From: Pseudeuparius sepicola
Taxonomy: Eukaryota > Arthropoda > Insecta > Coleoptera > Anthribidae
Reading direction: 5' to 3'
Assembly: GCA_963920635.1 (NCBI GenBank)
Contig: OY987299.1
Coordinates: 21,530,901-21,594,900, forward strand
Length of the DNA stretch: 64,000 nucleotides
Under the pieces are notes generated by a model. The model was not told where the DNA came from. It did no database searches and saw only the letters and a list, made by a program, of their open reading frames with translations. The position numbers and the translations under genes were made by a program. Position 1 is the stretch's first letter; each line of letters starts with the position of its first letter. This document shows positions 46,170 through 57,298 of the stretch, one piece after another.

Positions 46170-46601
46170 CGTCCGTACGATAGACGATAGTCTACCGCTC
46201 CGCTCTCCGCTTTATACCCAGCGTGCACCAGACTACTAGAGCCGCTTTATACCGAACAGGCACCGGACCGTCGGTGTGGGCTCCGTCTCAGGAAAAGGCA
46301 CTTTAAATCGGCGCGGCCGCTTGCTTTCGCATCTGTCCTGTAATCTGTGGTAAAATTATGTCACAAATTAGTTTCAAACCAAGCAGGGCTGATCCCCAGA
46401 AGCTCAAATTTCAACTAGAATTTTTTTTGTTATTTACACCTTATGTGAGCTCAATCCGTGGACACTGTAGGTTACATAATATTAGTAATAATATTTGTAT
46501 TTATTTTTTATTTATTATTATTATACTTTTTTTTCTTTTGTTAGGGGGGGGGGCATGGCCCCCATGCCCCCCCCCTCCCTAAGACCGCGCCTGAGCTAAC
46601 C

Positions 46602-47230
46602 CACTTGGGTTAGAAGTCGCCACTCGAAAGTCATCGAAAGGCATTTTTTTATTTCAGTAGTTCCACTTGTTGATTGTTGGAGGGATAATATTCTGATACC
46701 TGGTGGAGTTTAATTTAACTAATTTCCATAACTTTTCGCAATTTTGTTACTTGGAAAATCGGACACGTGTATCGGAAAAATTTACCAAAACGAACTTTTA
46801 AATGCCAGTATTGATAACCCGAAACACGCCTTCTTGATTTGGTTGTGAGTCTTTGCCATTGACGTACAATAATGCATTATCTTGAAACACGTGGAATAAG
46901 GCGAACATTAGAAAAATTAACGGAAAGACGAACTGATTTGGCCGCCAGGCCAAGGCAGAGGAATGTGTTTTTTTTTTGCGGTTTTAAAAACATTATTTTT
47001 TCCTTGACTGGTTTCAGTGCTATCATAAGAAAAAGAGCGAATTTATTTAATTGTTGGAAATACCTACACTGCGCTATACATATTTATAACCACCTACTTC
47101 CTCAATATCCTTATTTTGAAAGATAGTGAGCTACCGCAATTGCAGCGTTTCAGTCAGTTACTTCTGATGAGATGTTGAGAGGAACCCAAGCGATGTTGAC
47201 CTTTGCCTTCAAAACAATATATGTATAGAC
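46602..47230. other. Unassigned region
   Basis: The target duplication at the left is part of a small palindrome, CTAACCCACTTGGGTTAG. No gene is recognised; the ORF at 46872-47126 has no domain. Confidence 0.35.
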
Positions 47231-47235
47231 CGTCA

Positions 47236-47695
47236 GATATGGTGACAGATTTAGGTGCCCCATTTTCGCATACAAGTCTCGAAGAGGGTTGAAAAGTACA
47301 TCGATGTTGAGTAGAATGAAGGGGAATTTATGAGTGGCCCTTAGGGATAACATATGGAAAATCTTTTTTTTGGCAAGTGACGATGTACGTTTTCATACTT
47401 TCGATAGGCTTGTGTACTTGTGTGGAAAAATCGGTCAAAATCGCGATTTTTCCTTACAAGATTACGCCCTTATTTCAACCCTTTAGCCACCTGGTCTTTG
47501 GACGCACGGCCTGCGTGAAAATGTGGGCAACAGTCACCTTTTATTTCTGTTAAGGAAAATCGAATTTTCCATATATGTTATCCCCAGGGACCACTCGTAA
47601 ATTTTCCTTTATTCTACTCAACATCGATGTACTTTTCAACCCTCTTCGAGGCTTATTATATGGGGCACATAAATCTGTCACTATCGGTCTAATAG
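47236..47695. repeat. Foldback repeat
   Basis: ATATGGTGACAGATTTAGGTGCCCC..., CGAAGAGGGTTGAAAAGTAC and ATCGATGTTGAGTAGAAT (left) are inverted at 47565-47690. The ~145 bp arms enclose a ~190 bp centre. Confidence 0.7.
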
Positions 47696-47734
47696 GTGGT
47701 TGGCAATTTCAACATCCATTTTTGATAATAGTAA

Positions 47735-48165
47735 TTAGTGTAGTGTTAATCTAAAAGCGCTCTTTAATTGTACACTAGACTGTGACAGGTAAATATTTCA
47801 TGTCCCTAGAATTCCCTAAGCGGCGGCCATACTGATATTATTGATAGGTGACGGAGGACAGGGCCGTAATCAACAGAATTTACGTTTTACACACACTAAT
47901 CCTACATATTTGAATATATAGAAATTAACATTAAACTCTGTTCTTTGAAGCACAGAAAAAGGCTATAGTCATAGTTTCTGTGTTTGAAGTTAGGTTAGAG
48001 CCACAGAATATCAAGGTTAAGATTAGGCATCTGTCACAAGTTTTGACATTTCTGCCAGACATGCTAAATACGCCCCTGGAGGCGCCCAGATCAATGCTGC
48101 CAACCTTGTATTACCAAATTAAGAAATGTAATTTCTAGTGTACAATTAAAGAGCGTTTTTAGTAT
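47735..48165. mobile_element. Inverted-repeat element
   Basis: AAAAGCGCTCTTTAATTGTACACTAGA (left) pairs with TCTAGTGTACAATTAAAGAGCG (right, about 48134). About 430 bp, no ORF. Confidence 0.65.
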
Positions 48166-48776
48166 AATGTGCATTGGCACATTGTTCACAACTTCACAAG
48201 AATGAAAATAAACTTCACCCACTTCACCTATACATAAATAACAAAATAACCACCACTGGATGTTTAAGCTGATTAAAATTATGTTTCATTAATCAGCACG
48301 CCAATGCATCCCCGGATGTTCAACCGAATGAAATCATTCCCAATTTACGTAATTTTTTCCAATCATTCGGATGTTGATAAAAAATTGTTGCAGAAATAAA
48401 TGAATGACCGTAAGATCATACCCGTGCATATTCAATAGCAGATAAAACACGAAATGTTTCGCCTTTGCCCCGTGCATTTTTATTGGGAACCAATTAACGA
48501 GAAATGAAAATAATTATTGCAATAATGTAACCACATAGTGATTAAAATTTGACCAACTTTTCGGCACAGAATCCACGGGTTCATGTGCGTTCAAGGTCAG
48601 CGACAATTAAGTAACATCATTGAGTATTTCTTTACTCAATGGTAATATATTTTGTTTTAGATTTATTATATTGCTGATGCGCTGGGAACTAGTGCGAAGG
48701 TTTTTTTATTCATTATGATCGACACCATCACCATCTAAGTATAAGATTTGTTCCTGGAGTTAGAATGACCATCGAT
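48166..48776. other. AT-rich region, nothing recognised
   Basis: No ORF or element ends of note. Confidence 0.35.
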
Positions 48777-49404
48777 ACAGGATGAGGTTTTTTCGATGGC
48801 CACTATGGGGATCTCGGAAACTAGCAGAGCTAGAACAAAGGTTAAATGTGGAAAGAATTGCAGTTTTGAATGCTCTATCTAATGCCCCTTTTGGATTTTT
48901 AAAAAAGTTTATGGCTCACCATATATTTTGAAAAGAGTAATTTTTTGCTATTTCATCAGATCTTTGTAGCTCCGTTATTTCTGATTATACATAAAAACTG
49001 TAGAGACAAAAATTGAAGATAATTTTGGGCTTAATCAGGTAATCTGATGCAATTTATTGCTTTGTTTGTGATTTTTGAGATATGACATATTGTGTTTTTT
49101 TAAATGTAAAGCATAGTTGGCTGTGGCCTTATCAAATCGGCCATTTTTTGAGCTTTCCAAAGATATAATACTCGGCATAGTTATTATAAAAAATAAAGAG
49201 CTATGGCTAATTTTCTGTGTTTTTTTTAATTTTCACTTAGTCAGCCATGGAATATTGTCATAATTACGTTCTATTTTATAATAAGACATACTTCAAACTT
49301 TCAACTATGTTATTTTTAGCTGGTAACAAAACGTAACAAAATAAAACAAAAATTATCATGATGGAGCTCCACCACATAGTTATTTGCCCGTAAGAAATTA
49401 CCTA

Positions 49405-49794
49405 ATAAAGTCTTTCTAAGTTACAGCGGCAGTAGATATAAACAAAGTCACATGACCGCCCTGCAATCGATTACCAGGGTCTGACTAATATGAGATTCCC
49501 AGTGGCTTGTAATTCTGAACTAATTCTTTTAGAAGTTCTAAAAATTGTGTTTCTATACCTTTCGTGGATCTTTATAAGTTTCCTTAAATTAAGTAGCAAA
49601 ATAAATTTACGGAATATACCTACTGCTTGCGATCTGATCTAAAATATGCATTAAACTCGACTGCGGGAAGAGCCGGCCCTGCATTCTGCTCGCCGCGTAA
49701 ACACTTGACATTTTATGACGGCCAGACCAATAAGAGAATAGGTCACGTGGTGGCCAATGTTTTGGTCCACTACCTCTGTAACTTGGATAGACTT
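49405..49794. mobile_element. MITE inserted in the mariner-type element
   Basis: AAAGTCTTTCTAAGTTACAG (left) and inverted CTGTAACTTGGATAGACTTT (right). The related element at 51517 reads GAAATTACCTAGATCAGC across this point (on its - strand), the unoccupied site. Comparison gives a TA duplication. The interior has a GC-rich patch (GGGAAGAGCCGGCCCTGC). Confidence 0.85.
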
Positions 49795-49844
49795 TAGATC
49801 AGCTCTATCCAAATAGTTGGATAGGGAGAAATAGTCCTATTTCC

Positions 49845-49901
49845 TGGCCGCCCCGATCCCCCGATTTGTCTGTTTTGGATTATTTTTTTTTCGGATTTCT
49901 T
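49845..49901 (+). pseudogene. Tc1/mariner transposase fragment (third Asp motif)
   Basis: WPPRSPDLSVLDYFFFGFL is the conserved block around the third catalytic Asp in DD34D-type transposases. Upstream and downstream codons are not conserved, and the element body is interrupted. A relic only. Confidence 0.65.
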
Positions 49902-51221
49902 TTTGCCTTGGGATTTTTAAATAAAATGTGCTGTTTTGCCCTAAGGTAGGTACAGTTTTTGATGTCCTATCGTTAAGAAAAAAACTCGATCAAAATCGGA
50001 TGAAGAATACAAATTTTACAGGCATGTTCCGATTTGAAGTAGGTCACACTGTATATTCTCATATATTTTTCATAATAATAAGGTATGAATGAGAACCATC
50101 TTATGGGTTCTTCATATTATAGAAAAGTTAGTCTTTATTTGTTTTAATACGATTTTAGTCAGGCTGCCAAGTGTTTTAAAATGAAGTTTAAAACAAAAAA
50201 AATTCTCGTGGGTCTAGAAGGATGTAACCGGCTGTTATGTTATGATCACATCACTTCCGCGTTTCTGAATAGGCTGCCAATGAGAAGTTGCAATTTGTTG
50301 TTGTAAAAAGATCATACCGTTTGCGTATGCACAAGTACATTTTACATTGAATAAATCTACACGATTTATTCGAATTCAAATTATGGAATAAGATTCCATT
50401 TAGTCGATACAGTACCTACTTCGCCATAGAGTCTGATGCCTGGTGATTTTCCCCGTTACACTTAAATGATATAAACAATTATTGAAATATTATACTTAGT
50501 GCCCAATACATAGACTTATAGCTCATAAATCTATGTACATATAGAGTTATAACATAAGTCTATAAACCAATACTTGCTTAATTATATCACATAATATCTA
50601 AGTAGGTATATTTATTATTTTATTTATTCAGATATCCAATTCAACAAATTGGCTTTTAATAATTTTTCTTTCTATTTTATACAGGGTGAGTTTTTTTCGA
50701 TGCCCACTATATAGGGATCTCGGAAACTAGCAGAGCTAGAACAAAGGTTAAATGGGGAAAGAATTACAGTTTTGAATGCTCAATCGAATGCCTCTTTTGG
50801 ATTTTTAAAAAAGTTCATGGCTCACTAGATATTTTGAAAGGAGTGATTTTTTGCTATTTCATCAGATCTCTGTAGTTCCGTTATTTCTGATTATATAGAA
50901 AAACTGTAGAGACAAAAATTGTAGATAATCCATTTTTTTTTGTTGTTTGTGATTTTTGAGATATAGCATAAACTTGTGTTTTTTTTTAATGTAAATCATA
51001 GTTGGCTGTGGCTTTATCAAATCGGCATTTTTTTGAGCTTTCCAAAGATATAATACTCGGCATAGTCATTATAAAAAATAAAAGAGCTATGGCTAATTTT
51101 CTGATTTTTTTTTTAAATTTTCACATAGTCAGCCATGGAATATTTTCATAATTACGTTCTATTTTATAATTAGACATACTTCAAACTTTGTAATATTTTG
51201 TTTTTAGCTGGTAACAAAATG

Positions 51222-51250
51222 AAACAAACAAACAAACAAACAAACAAACA
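51222..51250 (+). repeat. (AAAC)n microsatellite
   Basis: About seven uninterrupted AAAC units. Confidence 0.9.
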
Positions 51251-51259
51251 CCTTTTAAA

Positions 51260-51475
51260 ATAAAAAAAGTGTTCAAACAATCCACCATTATTATTTATGC
51301 AAATATTGCATCTTTTTAAAACTGAATTTGTCGCCTTTTTTAGAGAGCGACTGTCAATACTGGCAATTGCTTCTAAAACAGCTGCTCTTAATTCAGCAAT
51401 TATTGTCTCATACTTTATTTTGTACCGTTCCCCACAAAAAGAAATCCAAAACAGACAAATCGGGGAATCGGGGCT
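51260..51475 (-). pseudogene. Tc1/mariner transposase C-terminus, frameshifted
   Basis: On the - strand, one frame gives PRFPDLSVLDFFLWGTVQNK. A +1 shift then continues YETIIAELRAAVLEAIASID and KRCNICINNNGGLFEHFF. This is the third-Asp motif and the C-terminal 'R-C---I--NGG-FEH' tail of Tc1/mariner transposases. The frameshift lies near 51411. The + strand ORF at 51297-51608 is the antisense shadow. Confidence 0.75.
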
Positions 51476-51717
51476 GCCCTATCCAACTATTTGGATTTTG
51501 GATAGAGCTGATCTAGGTAATTTCTTACGGGCAAATAATTATGTGGTGGAGGTGGAGCTCCATCATGATAATTTTTGTTTTATTTTGTTACATTTTGTTA
51601 CCAGCTAAAAATAAAATATTTGAAAGTTTGAAGTATGTCTTATTGTAAAATAGAAAGTAATTATGACAATATTCCATGGCTGACTAAGTGAAAATTAAAA
51701 AAAAAAACAGAAAATTA

Positions 51718-51785
51718 GCCTCCAGCCGGGACTTGAACCCGGGACTCCTACTGTGGCCGTAGGCACTTTAACCAACTAAAAAACA
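51718..51785 (-). tRNA. tRNA-like sequence, probably a pseudogene or retroposon head
   Basis: On the - strand it reads TTAGTTGGTTAAAG (A-box-like), then CCTAC-GGCCACA-GTAGG (a 5 bp anticodon stem with a 7 nt loop), then CCGGG-TTCAAGT-CCCGG (a perfect T arm), and CTGGAGGC as a 3' acceptor-like half. The 5' acceptor half does not pair and position 33 is G rather than U, so it is unlikely to be a working tRNA. The loop would give anticodon CCA. It interrupts one arm of a foldback whose other arm lacks it, so it arrived by insertion. Confidence 0.55.
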
Positions 51786-52295
51786 ACATAAAAAATTGGA
51801 TTAGATTATCTTATTAAGCCCAAAATTATCTACAATTTTTGTCTCTACAGTTTTTCTATACTTATAATCAGAAATAACGGAGCTACAGATATCTGATGAA
51901 ATAGCAAAAAATCACTCTTTTCAAAATATCTAGTGAGCCATGAACTTTTTTAAAAATCCAAAAGGGGCATTAGATTGAGCATTCAAAACTGCAATTCTTT
52001 CCCCATTTAACCTTTGTTCTAGCTCTGTTAGTTTCCGGGATCCCCATAGTGGGCATCGAAAAAAACTCACCCTGTAGAAATACTTTTTGCACCTAAATCT
52101 TACAGTAGGTCTATTTAGAAACTGTCAAGTGAAACGAAAGAATGCAATTGAAATCTTCTTATATTATGTACCAAGGGACTAAAGTGCGTCTTTTAATCCT
52201 GAGAGTGGACAATCGACATTACCAATTTACTACCGTTGCACCGTTGCACTAATTTACTACTTTGCATCGTTGCACCGACGAAACTGAGATAGATC

Positions 52296-52430
52296 AAAAT
52301 GAATTTCACATTTTTATCTTAACTTTTCAAAGAATACCTCATGGTGCTGGTAACTATTGGTATCGTAGCATGGTGCCAAAATTGTTACCAAAAGTTGGTA
52401 AAGTTAAGATAGGAATGTGAAATTCATTTT
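52296..52430. repeat. Small foldback
   Basis: AATGAATTTCACATTTTTATCTTAACTTT is inverted at 52400-52430. It abuts the next repeat. Confidence 0.65.
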
Positions 52431-52872
52431 TTATTATACTTCTTTGAAATAGTATATTTGTACTTTTCCGCACGCTTGTAGAAAAACACCTTATTTTCAT
52501 CTGTTTTAGCAATAATGAAAGATGGGGCATGGAAAACCTTTCCGTGCGCTGAATAAAAATACCGAATATATGGCTTTAAAATAGAAATATACAGCAAAGT
52601 AAACCAAATTTAAGAAACTCTATATGCTCTCTGATATTTAACACATACCTATTTTGTATTTTAATTCGTAAGTGTTTCAATATTTAGATACATTTCTGTA
52701 ATATTTTTGACGTTTTATTCACCTTATCTGACAATAATTAATTTAAACAAAGCACCTTTGAAATAATTTGAGAGTAACCATGGAAACGCATCATACATAC
52801 CAAACACTATATTGTCTGCATTGTTTATTTTTTGTCAATTAAATTTATTATAATATGCCGATAAAATGTTTT

Positions 52873-53481
52873 TCTTGAAATCGGCATTAAAATGTCCCAA
52901 AATCGTCATTAAAAGCACAGAAATCGTACAATAATGTAGCCCATTATTGTACGATTTTTTCAATAAGTAGGCCTTGGCGAGATGTAAACATCAAACGTCA
53001 GACGCGGAGAAATCGCCCGTCAAAAGTGACCAAATATTCAAAACCCGGCCGATAAAGGCTCATTTAACTTTTCGTACACATTGGGAAATTGTTTCCTATA
53101 GAAGCGCAATCCTTCAATATACATATTTTAGTAAATTTGAAAATCAATAGATTTGTTGGGTAGGCTGCACAAGAAGCAGCAGTTTGGTTTTTCTGTCAGA
53201 AGGTGCCGTACATCATTATACTTGTCCCAGGTAGAGCGATCGGTAAAGTCAAGCAACGCCGCGCGTAGTCGGTTCGTGGACGGGTGATCCCTTATTATTA
53301 TTTTCTTGCCTAATAAAACATTTTTTTTCCGATTTCAAGAAAAATGTAATATGTACCTCGGCACTGAAGTTCTTTTTATGACTCATGTGGTTTATTTGCC
53401 TCGGCCAGAGGCCTCAGCAACTAAACTCCACATGAGTCATAAAAAGTTGAACTTCAGTGCCTTGGTACATAAATAACTATT
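52873..53481 (+). repeat. 5S-like tandem unit 1
   Basis: A 609 bp unit. It opens with a hairpin, ATCGTACAATAATG/CATTATTGTACGAT (about 52924-52956). The core at 53240-53291 reads AAAGTCAAGCAACGCCGCGC, then GGTTCGTGGACGGGTGATCC, resembling the A-box to C-box control region of 5S rRNA genes. It ends with an imperfect stem, GTACCTCGGCACTGAAGTTC / GAACTTCAGTGCCTTGGTAC, whose arms also include TATGACTCATGTGG/CCACATGAGTCATA. TTCTTGAAATCGG at the start is inverted at 53331-53343. No ORF. Pol III transcription is possible but unproven. Confidence 0.75.
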
Positions 53482-54090
53482 TCTTGAAATCGGCATTAAA
53501 ATGTCCCAAAATCGTCATTAAAAGCACAGAAATCGTACAATAATGTAGCCCATTATTGTACGATTTTTTCAATAAGTAGGCCTTGGCGAGATGTAAACAT
53601 CAAACGTCAGACGCGGAGAAATCGCCCGTCAAAAGTGACCAAATATTCAAAACCCGGCCGATAAAGGCTCATTTAACTTTTCGTACACATTGGGAAATTG
53701 TTTCCTATAGAAGCGCAATCCTTCAATATACATATTTTAGTAAATTTGAAAATCAATAGATTTGTTGGGTAGGCTGCACAAGAAGCAGCAGTTTGGTTTT
53801 TCTGTCAGAAGGTGCCGTACATCATTATACTTGTCCCAGGTAGAGCGATCGGTAAAGTCAAGCAACGCCGCGCGTAGTCGGTTCGTGGACGGGTGATCCC
53901 TTATTATTATTTTCTTGCCTAATAAAACATTTTTTTTCCGATTTCAAGAAAAATGTAATATGTACCTCGGCACTGAAGTTCTTTTTATGACTCATGTGGT
54001 TTATTTGCCTCGGCCAGAGGCCTCAGCAACTAAACTCCACATGAGTCATAAAAAGTTGAACTTCAGTGCCTTGGTACATAAATAACTATT
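53482..54090 (+). repeat. 5S-like tandem unit 2
   Basis: Appears identical to unit 1 over its 609 bp by eye, including both hairpins and the 5S-like core (about 53849-53900). This implies very recent duplication, gene conversion or an assembly duplicate. Confidence 0.75.
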
Positions 54091-54630
54091 TCTTGAAATC
54101 GGCATTAAAATGTCCCAAAATCGTCATTAAAAGCACAGAAATCGTACAATAATGTAGCCCATTATTGTACGATTTTTTCAATAAGTAGGCCTTGGCGAGA
54201 TGTAAACATCAAACGTCACACGCGGAGAAATCGCCCGTCAGAAGTAACTTTTCGTACACATTGCGAAATTGTTTCCTATAGAAGCACAATCCTTCAGTAT
54301 ACATATTTTAGTAAATTTGAATATCAATAGATTTGTTGCGTAGGCTGCACAAGAAGCAGCAGTTTGGTTTTCCTGTCAGAAGGTGCCGTACGTCATTATA
54401 CTTGTCCTAGGTAGAGCGATCGGTAAAGTCAAGCAACGCCGCGCGTAGTCGGTTCGTGGACGGGTGATCCCTTATTATTATTTTCTTGCCTAATAAAACA
54501 TTTTTTTTTCGATTTCAAAAAATATATATAATATGTACCTCGGCACTGAAGTTCTTTTTATGACTCATGTGGAGTTTAGTTGCTGAGGCCTCTGGTTGAA
54601 CTTCAGTGCCTTGGTACATAAATAACTATT
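54091..54630 (+). repeat. 5S-like tandem unit 3, shortened
   Basis: Lacks a ~39 bp block present in units 1 and 2 (between GTCAGAAGT and AACTTTTCG near 54245) and carries scattered substitutions. In the terminal hairpin the loop is rearranged: after TATGACTCATGTGG it reads AGTTTAGTTGCTGAGGCCTC, the reverse complement of the loop of units 1 and 2, and the closing CCACATGAGTCATA arm is missing. Confidence 0.75.
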
Positions 54631-56523
54631 AAGTTTCCGTTTTCAAAGAAGTATAATAAAAAATATCGTTCATTACACGTCCAGAAATAGATTTTTCCGT
54701 GCTTGCATGACTTCTCTGTTCGGCTGCGCCTCGCACGGGAATTTGTCACGCGCGCACGGAAAAATCTTTATTTCCAGACTCGGAATGAAATATACTATTG
54801 TTCTATCTCAACTAGTGTTGTCGCTACAACGGTGCAAATATGTCAAAATGCCTTTTTTCAACTGTTCATAGCTCATAGTTTACTAATTTTTAAAAATGAC
54901 ATTCTCCAGATATGTTTAGAATTTTCCGTAGAATCCTAAAATATAATAATATACAGGGTGTTCCATTTAAAAAATCCTCTCATTTGTCACCACACTTTCG
55001 AGGTACATCCAAAAATGTGTGTGAGTAAATGTCGCACTTCAGTCACGCAAAAGAGGGAGTATAAAAATATAAAGTGATCTCTATAGTACCTACCTGTGGT
55101 GCAAAAAGGATTTTTGGTATCATTTGGTGTTATTGTGCTGAACCGTCGAGGTAAGGAATAATGCTGAACTTAAATAAAATATTGTCAAACAATCCACTAC
55201 TAATGAAAAAAAAAATGTATCTCAATTTGGCGTCAACGATATATCAGAAAATTTATTATTATATATTTTTTATTAATATATTTAAAATTTTGAAACGGGG
55301 ACGAATAAAGTGTAAGGGTTGGAGAGGGGATGTTACACACTTTGCCATTTTCGTTCTCTCTCCCTACTGTCAGAACGGATTCAAGCGATTTTTTCTATAT
55401 ATTTTATTTTCGGAGATAAGACACTATTATTATATTATATACGCAAAGGCCAAGCTATGAAGATGGACTTCTACTCGGAAATCGGAACAGTCAGAGCTGC
55501 ACAAATTTCTGTTCTCGTAACGTAAATATTTTGAGGCTTAGTAAATAACCTATTAGCAGATTTAGCATGTTTTTAATTGGCTTATTCAGTAAGAAAATAT
55601 CACCAGCAGGAATTAATACACAGCCAAGATTGTTGGGGTAGGTTATTTCATTAATATTATTTGCTAATACATATTTTCAAAACATACGAGACTTGCACAT
55701 TCCAAAAATTTTGCTGAGGATCGCTCAATGACATTTGCATATTTCGGAAAAAATTATATAAATGCTTGGATCTATAAATAAAGTTTCTCTGTATATTATT
55801 TTACTTGCCCATTGACGGCGTGAGACATAAACACGGTCGCGATTGTCTGCATGTCTGCTATGCTTTCTGATAAGAATTTTCGCAATATGCAGTTTTCAGC
55901 TGCAAAATAAATGCATACAGCACAAAGAGGATACGCATTGTGGGGTATTAAATAACATGGAATGACTTCGAAAAAGATATAAAAAAACCATGAAATTTTA
56001 TTTAGTCGAGAAACCGAAAAGAATCATATAAAGTTTAACACGAAACTTGTTTCCAACAACCTACTATAACTAGTCGATATATTTGAGTTTATAATAGAAT
56101 GCCCCAGCCCCCAATAGAAATAACTTAGCTGAGAAGTAAAATAACCTTATTTTTTGATTTTATGGAAAAATCTTTTATTTTTTAACTTTTAATTTTAAAA
56201 CAAAACAGAAAAAATAACTAAAGCAAGTAATTACAAGAAAATGACTAGTTGTTGTTTATCGAAATAGACATTCCTCCAAATAAACAATTTTTTGAAAAAT
56301 GACGAATTATTGAGGTGCCTTATGTTTGCAAAGCCAATTTCTTATCTTAGGTCAGTGTCATAGTTAGCGAATCTTTTTATCTTTACAACATTTTTTGTTC
56401 TCAAGCAGACATAAAAGGCAAAGGTAAATTCAACGACGTATCCAGAATTAGATACGTTGGAGGTGGAGGGTATCTAATGCAAAAGGTAAAGTTTGTATTG
56501 AAAAAAAAAAAAACCTTCTTGAA

Positions 56524-56690
56524 CGGAAGAAATTAGTTCGGTAATCGGTTAGTTTCCGAACAAAAATTCGAAAAGAAGATTCAATATAGTTAAAAAAAAG
56601 AAATGCACAAAACAGAGTTTGTATTCGAATCTCGTTTTATGCATTTTTTCGGAAACTATCGATTACCGAACTAATTATCGGTAAATACTA
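56524..56690. repeat. Palindromic repeat
   Basis: AATTAGTTCGGTAATCG-TTAGTTTCCGA is inverted as TCGGAAACTATCGATTACCGAACTAATT, enclosing ~100 bp that includes ATTCGAA repeats. Confidence 0.65.
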
Positions 56691-57251
56691 GGAGAGCCCA
56701 ATGATCTCAAAAAACATTCTTTTGGATTATTTCTTTGAAAAGAGGAACAATGGCGTAAGATTTTTTGGATATACTATCGCGTCCAAGGAAGATAGTGACG
56801 TCACAACCCATGCCTGTCAAATTTGGCACTTAATATTAAAAATTGAGAAAAAATGAGTTTGCCTTGGAAATGTCGAAAAAGTTATTAATAAAATGTGTTG
56901 GTATTGTGTTATTCTGCCCCCGAGACACTTATTTATACTTATATACTAAATCATAACAATACTAATAAATTTAAACGCGAAATTAAGGAGAAAAATAAGA
57001 TTTTTTAAAATAGTCGTTATTTATATCGAAATATTGGTGCAAAGTTCATCCATATTTTTAAATTCAGAGAAACAAAATTATAAGGTACAATTTTGTACTG
57101 CATTCAATTTCAATTCCAGAAATATCAAGTAGGAAAAAACCAATATCCTGATATCTTAACAAAAAATGGCATAGAGACACACTACCTAATACTAGGTATA
57201 CGAACCAATTTTCACTAGTAATCGCCCTAGTGCTTTAATTATTGCCGGAAA

Positions 57252-57298
57252 TTTTTCCAGTACACGAATTTTCTTAAAAAATTCGTGTACTGGAAAAA
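57252..57298. repeat. Strong hairpin
   Basis: TTTTTCCAGTACACGAATTTT and its inversion around CTTAA; a 21 bp near-perfect stem. AT-flanked, no gene. Confidence 0.75.

Larger units (their letters stand above)
41757..46593. mobile_element. 4.8 kb hAT-ended composite with 8 bp duplication
   Basis: CAGGCGCGGTC at 41757 and its exact inversion ending at 46593 are flanked by AGCTAACC (41749-41756 and 46594-46601). G-runs lie just inside both ends. The inside is a nest of other insertions: a small inverted element at 41824-42045, an ACAGTGT-ended pair (42184 and 46475), a foldback with a solo LTR, a palindrome at 44241-44584, and a second hAT at 45044-46169. All of these entered after the outer hAT ends were in place. 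Confidence 0.85.
48778..50054. mobile_element. Mariner-type element interrupted by a second element
   Basis: The left end CAGGATGAGGTTTTTTCGATGG matches that of the element at 50682. Sequence runs parallel to that copy's left arm and then to the inverse of its right arm. It includes AACAAAAATTATCATGATGGAGCTCC. It is broken at 49405-49794 by an inserted element. After the insertion, a + strand frame at 49845-49901 reads WPPRSPDLSVLDYFFFGFL, which holds the last catalytic Asp motif of Tc1/mariner transposases ('PDLs-lDyf-wG'). Its right end is uncertain (CACACTG at about 50045-50051). Confidence 0.65.
50682..52074. mobile_element. CAGGGTGAG-family mariner-derived foldback
   Basis: The ends CAGGGTGAGTTTTTTTCGAT and inversion are next to TA. 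The two arms (50682-51220 and about 51605-52074) are complementary. The centre carries a degraded transposase tail on the - strand and an (AAAC)n microsatellite. The right arm contains a tRNA-like insertion (51718-51785) absent from the left arm. Confidence 0.85.
52428..54745. repeat. TTATTATACTTCTTTG repeat occupied by three 5S-like units
   Basis: Left and right parts match the copy at 21317-21870. The interruption lies between AAAATGTT (52868) and AAGTTTCC (54631). The uninterrupted copy reads AAAATGTTTTAAGTTTCC. Confidence 0.8.

Noticed and set aside
55161..55525. Overlapping + strand ORFs considered coding
   Set aside because: Low-complexity Ile/Tyr/Lys-rich translations without domain features.
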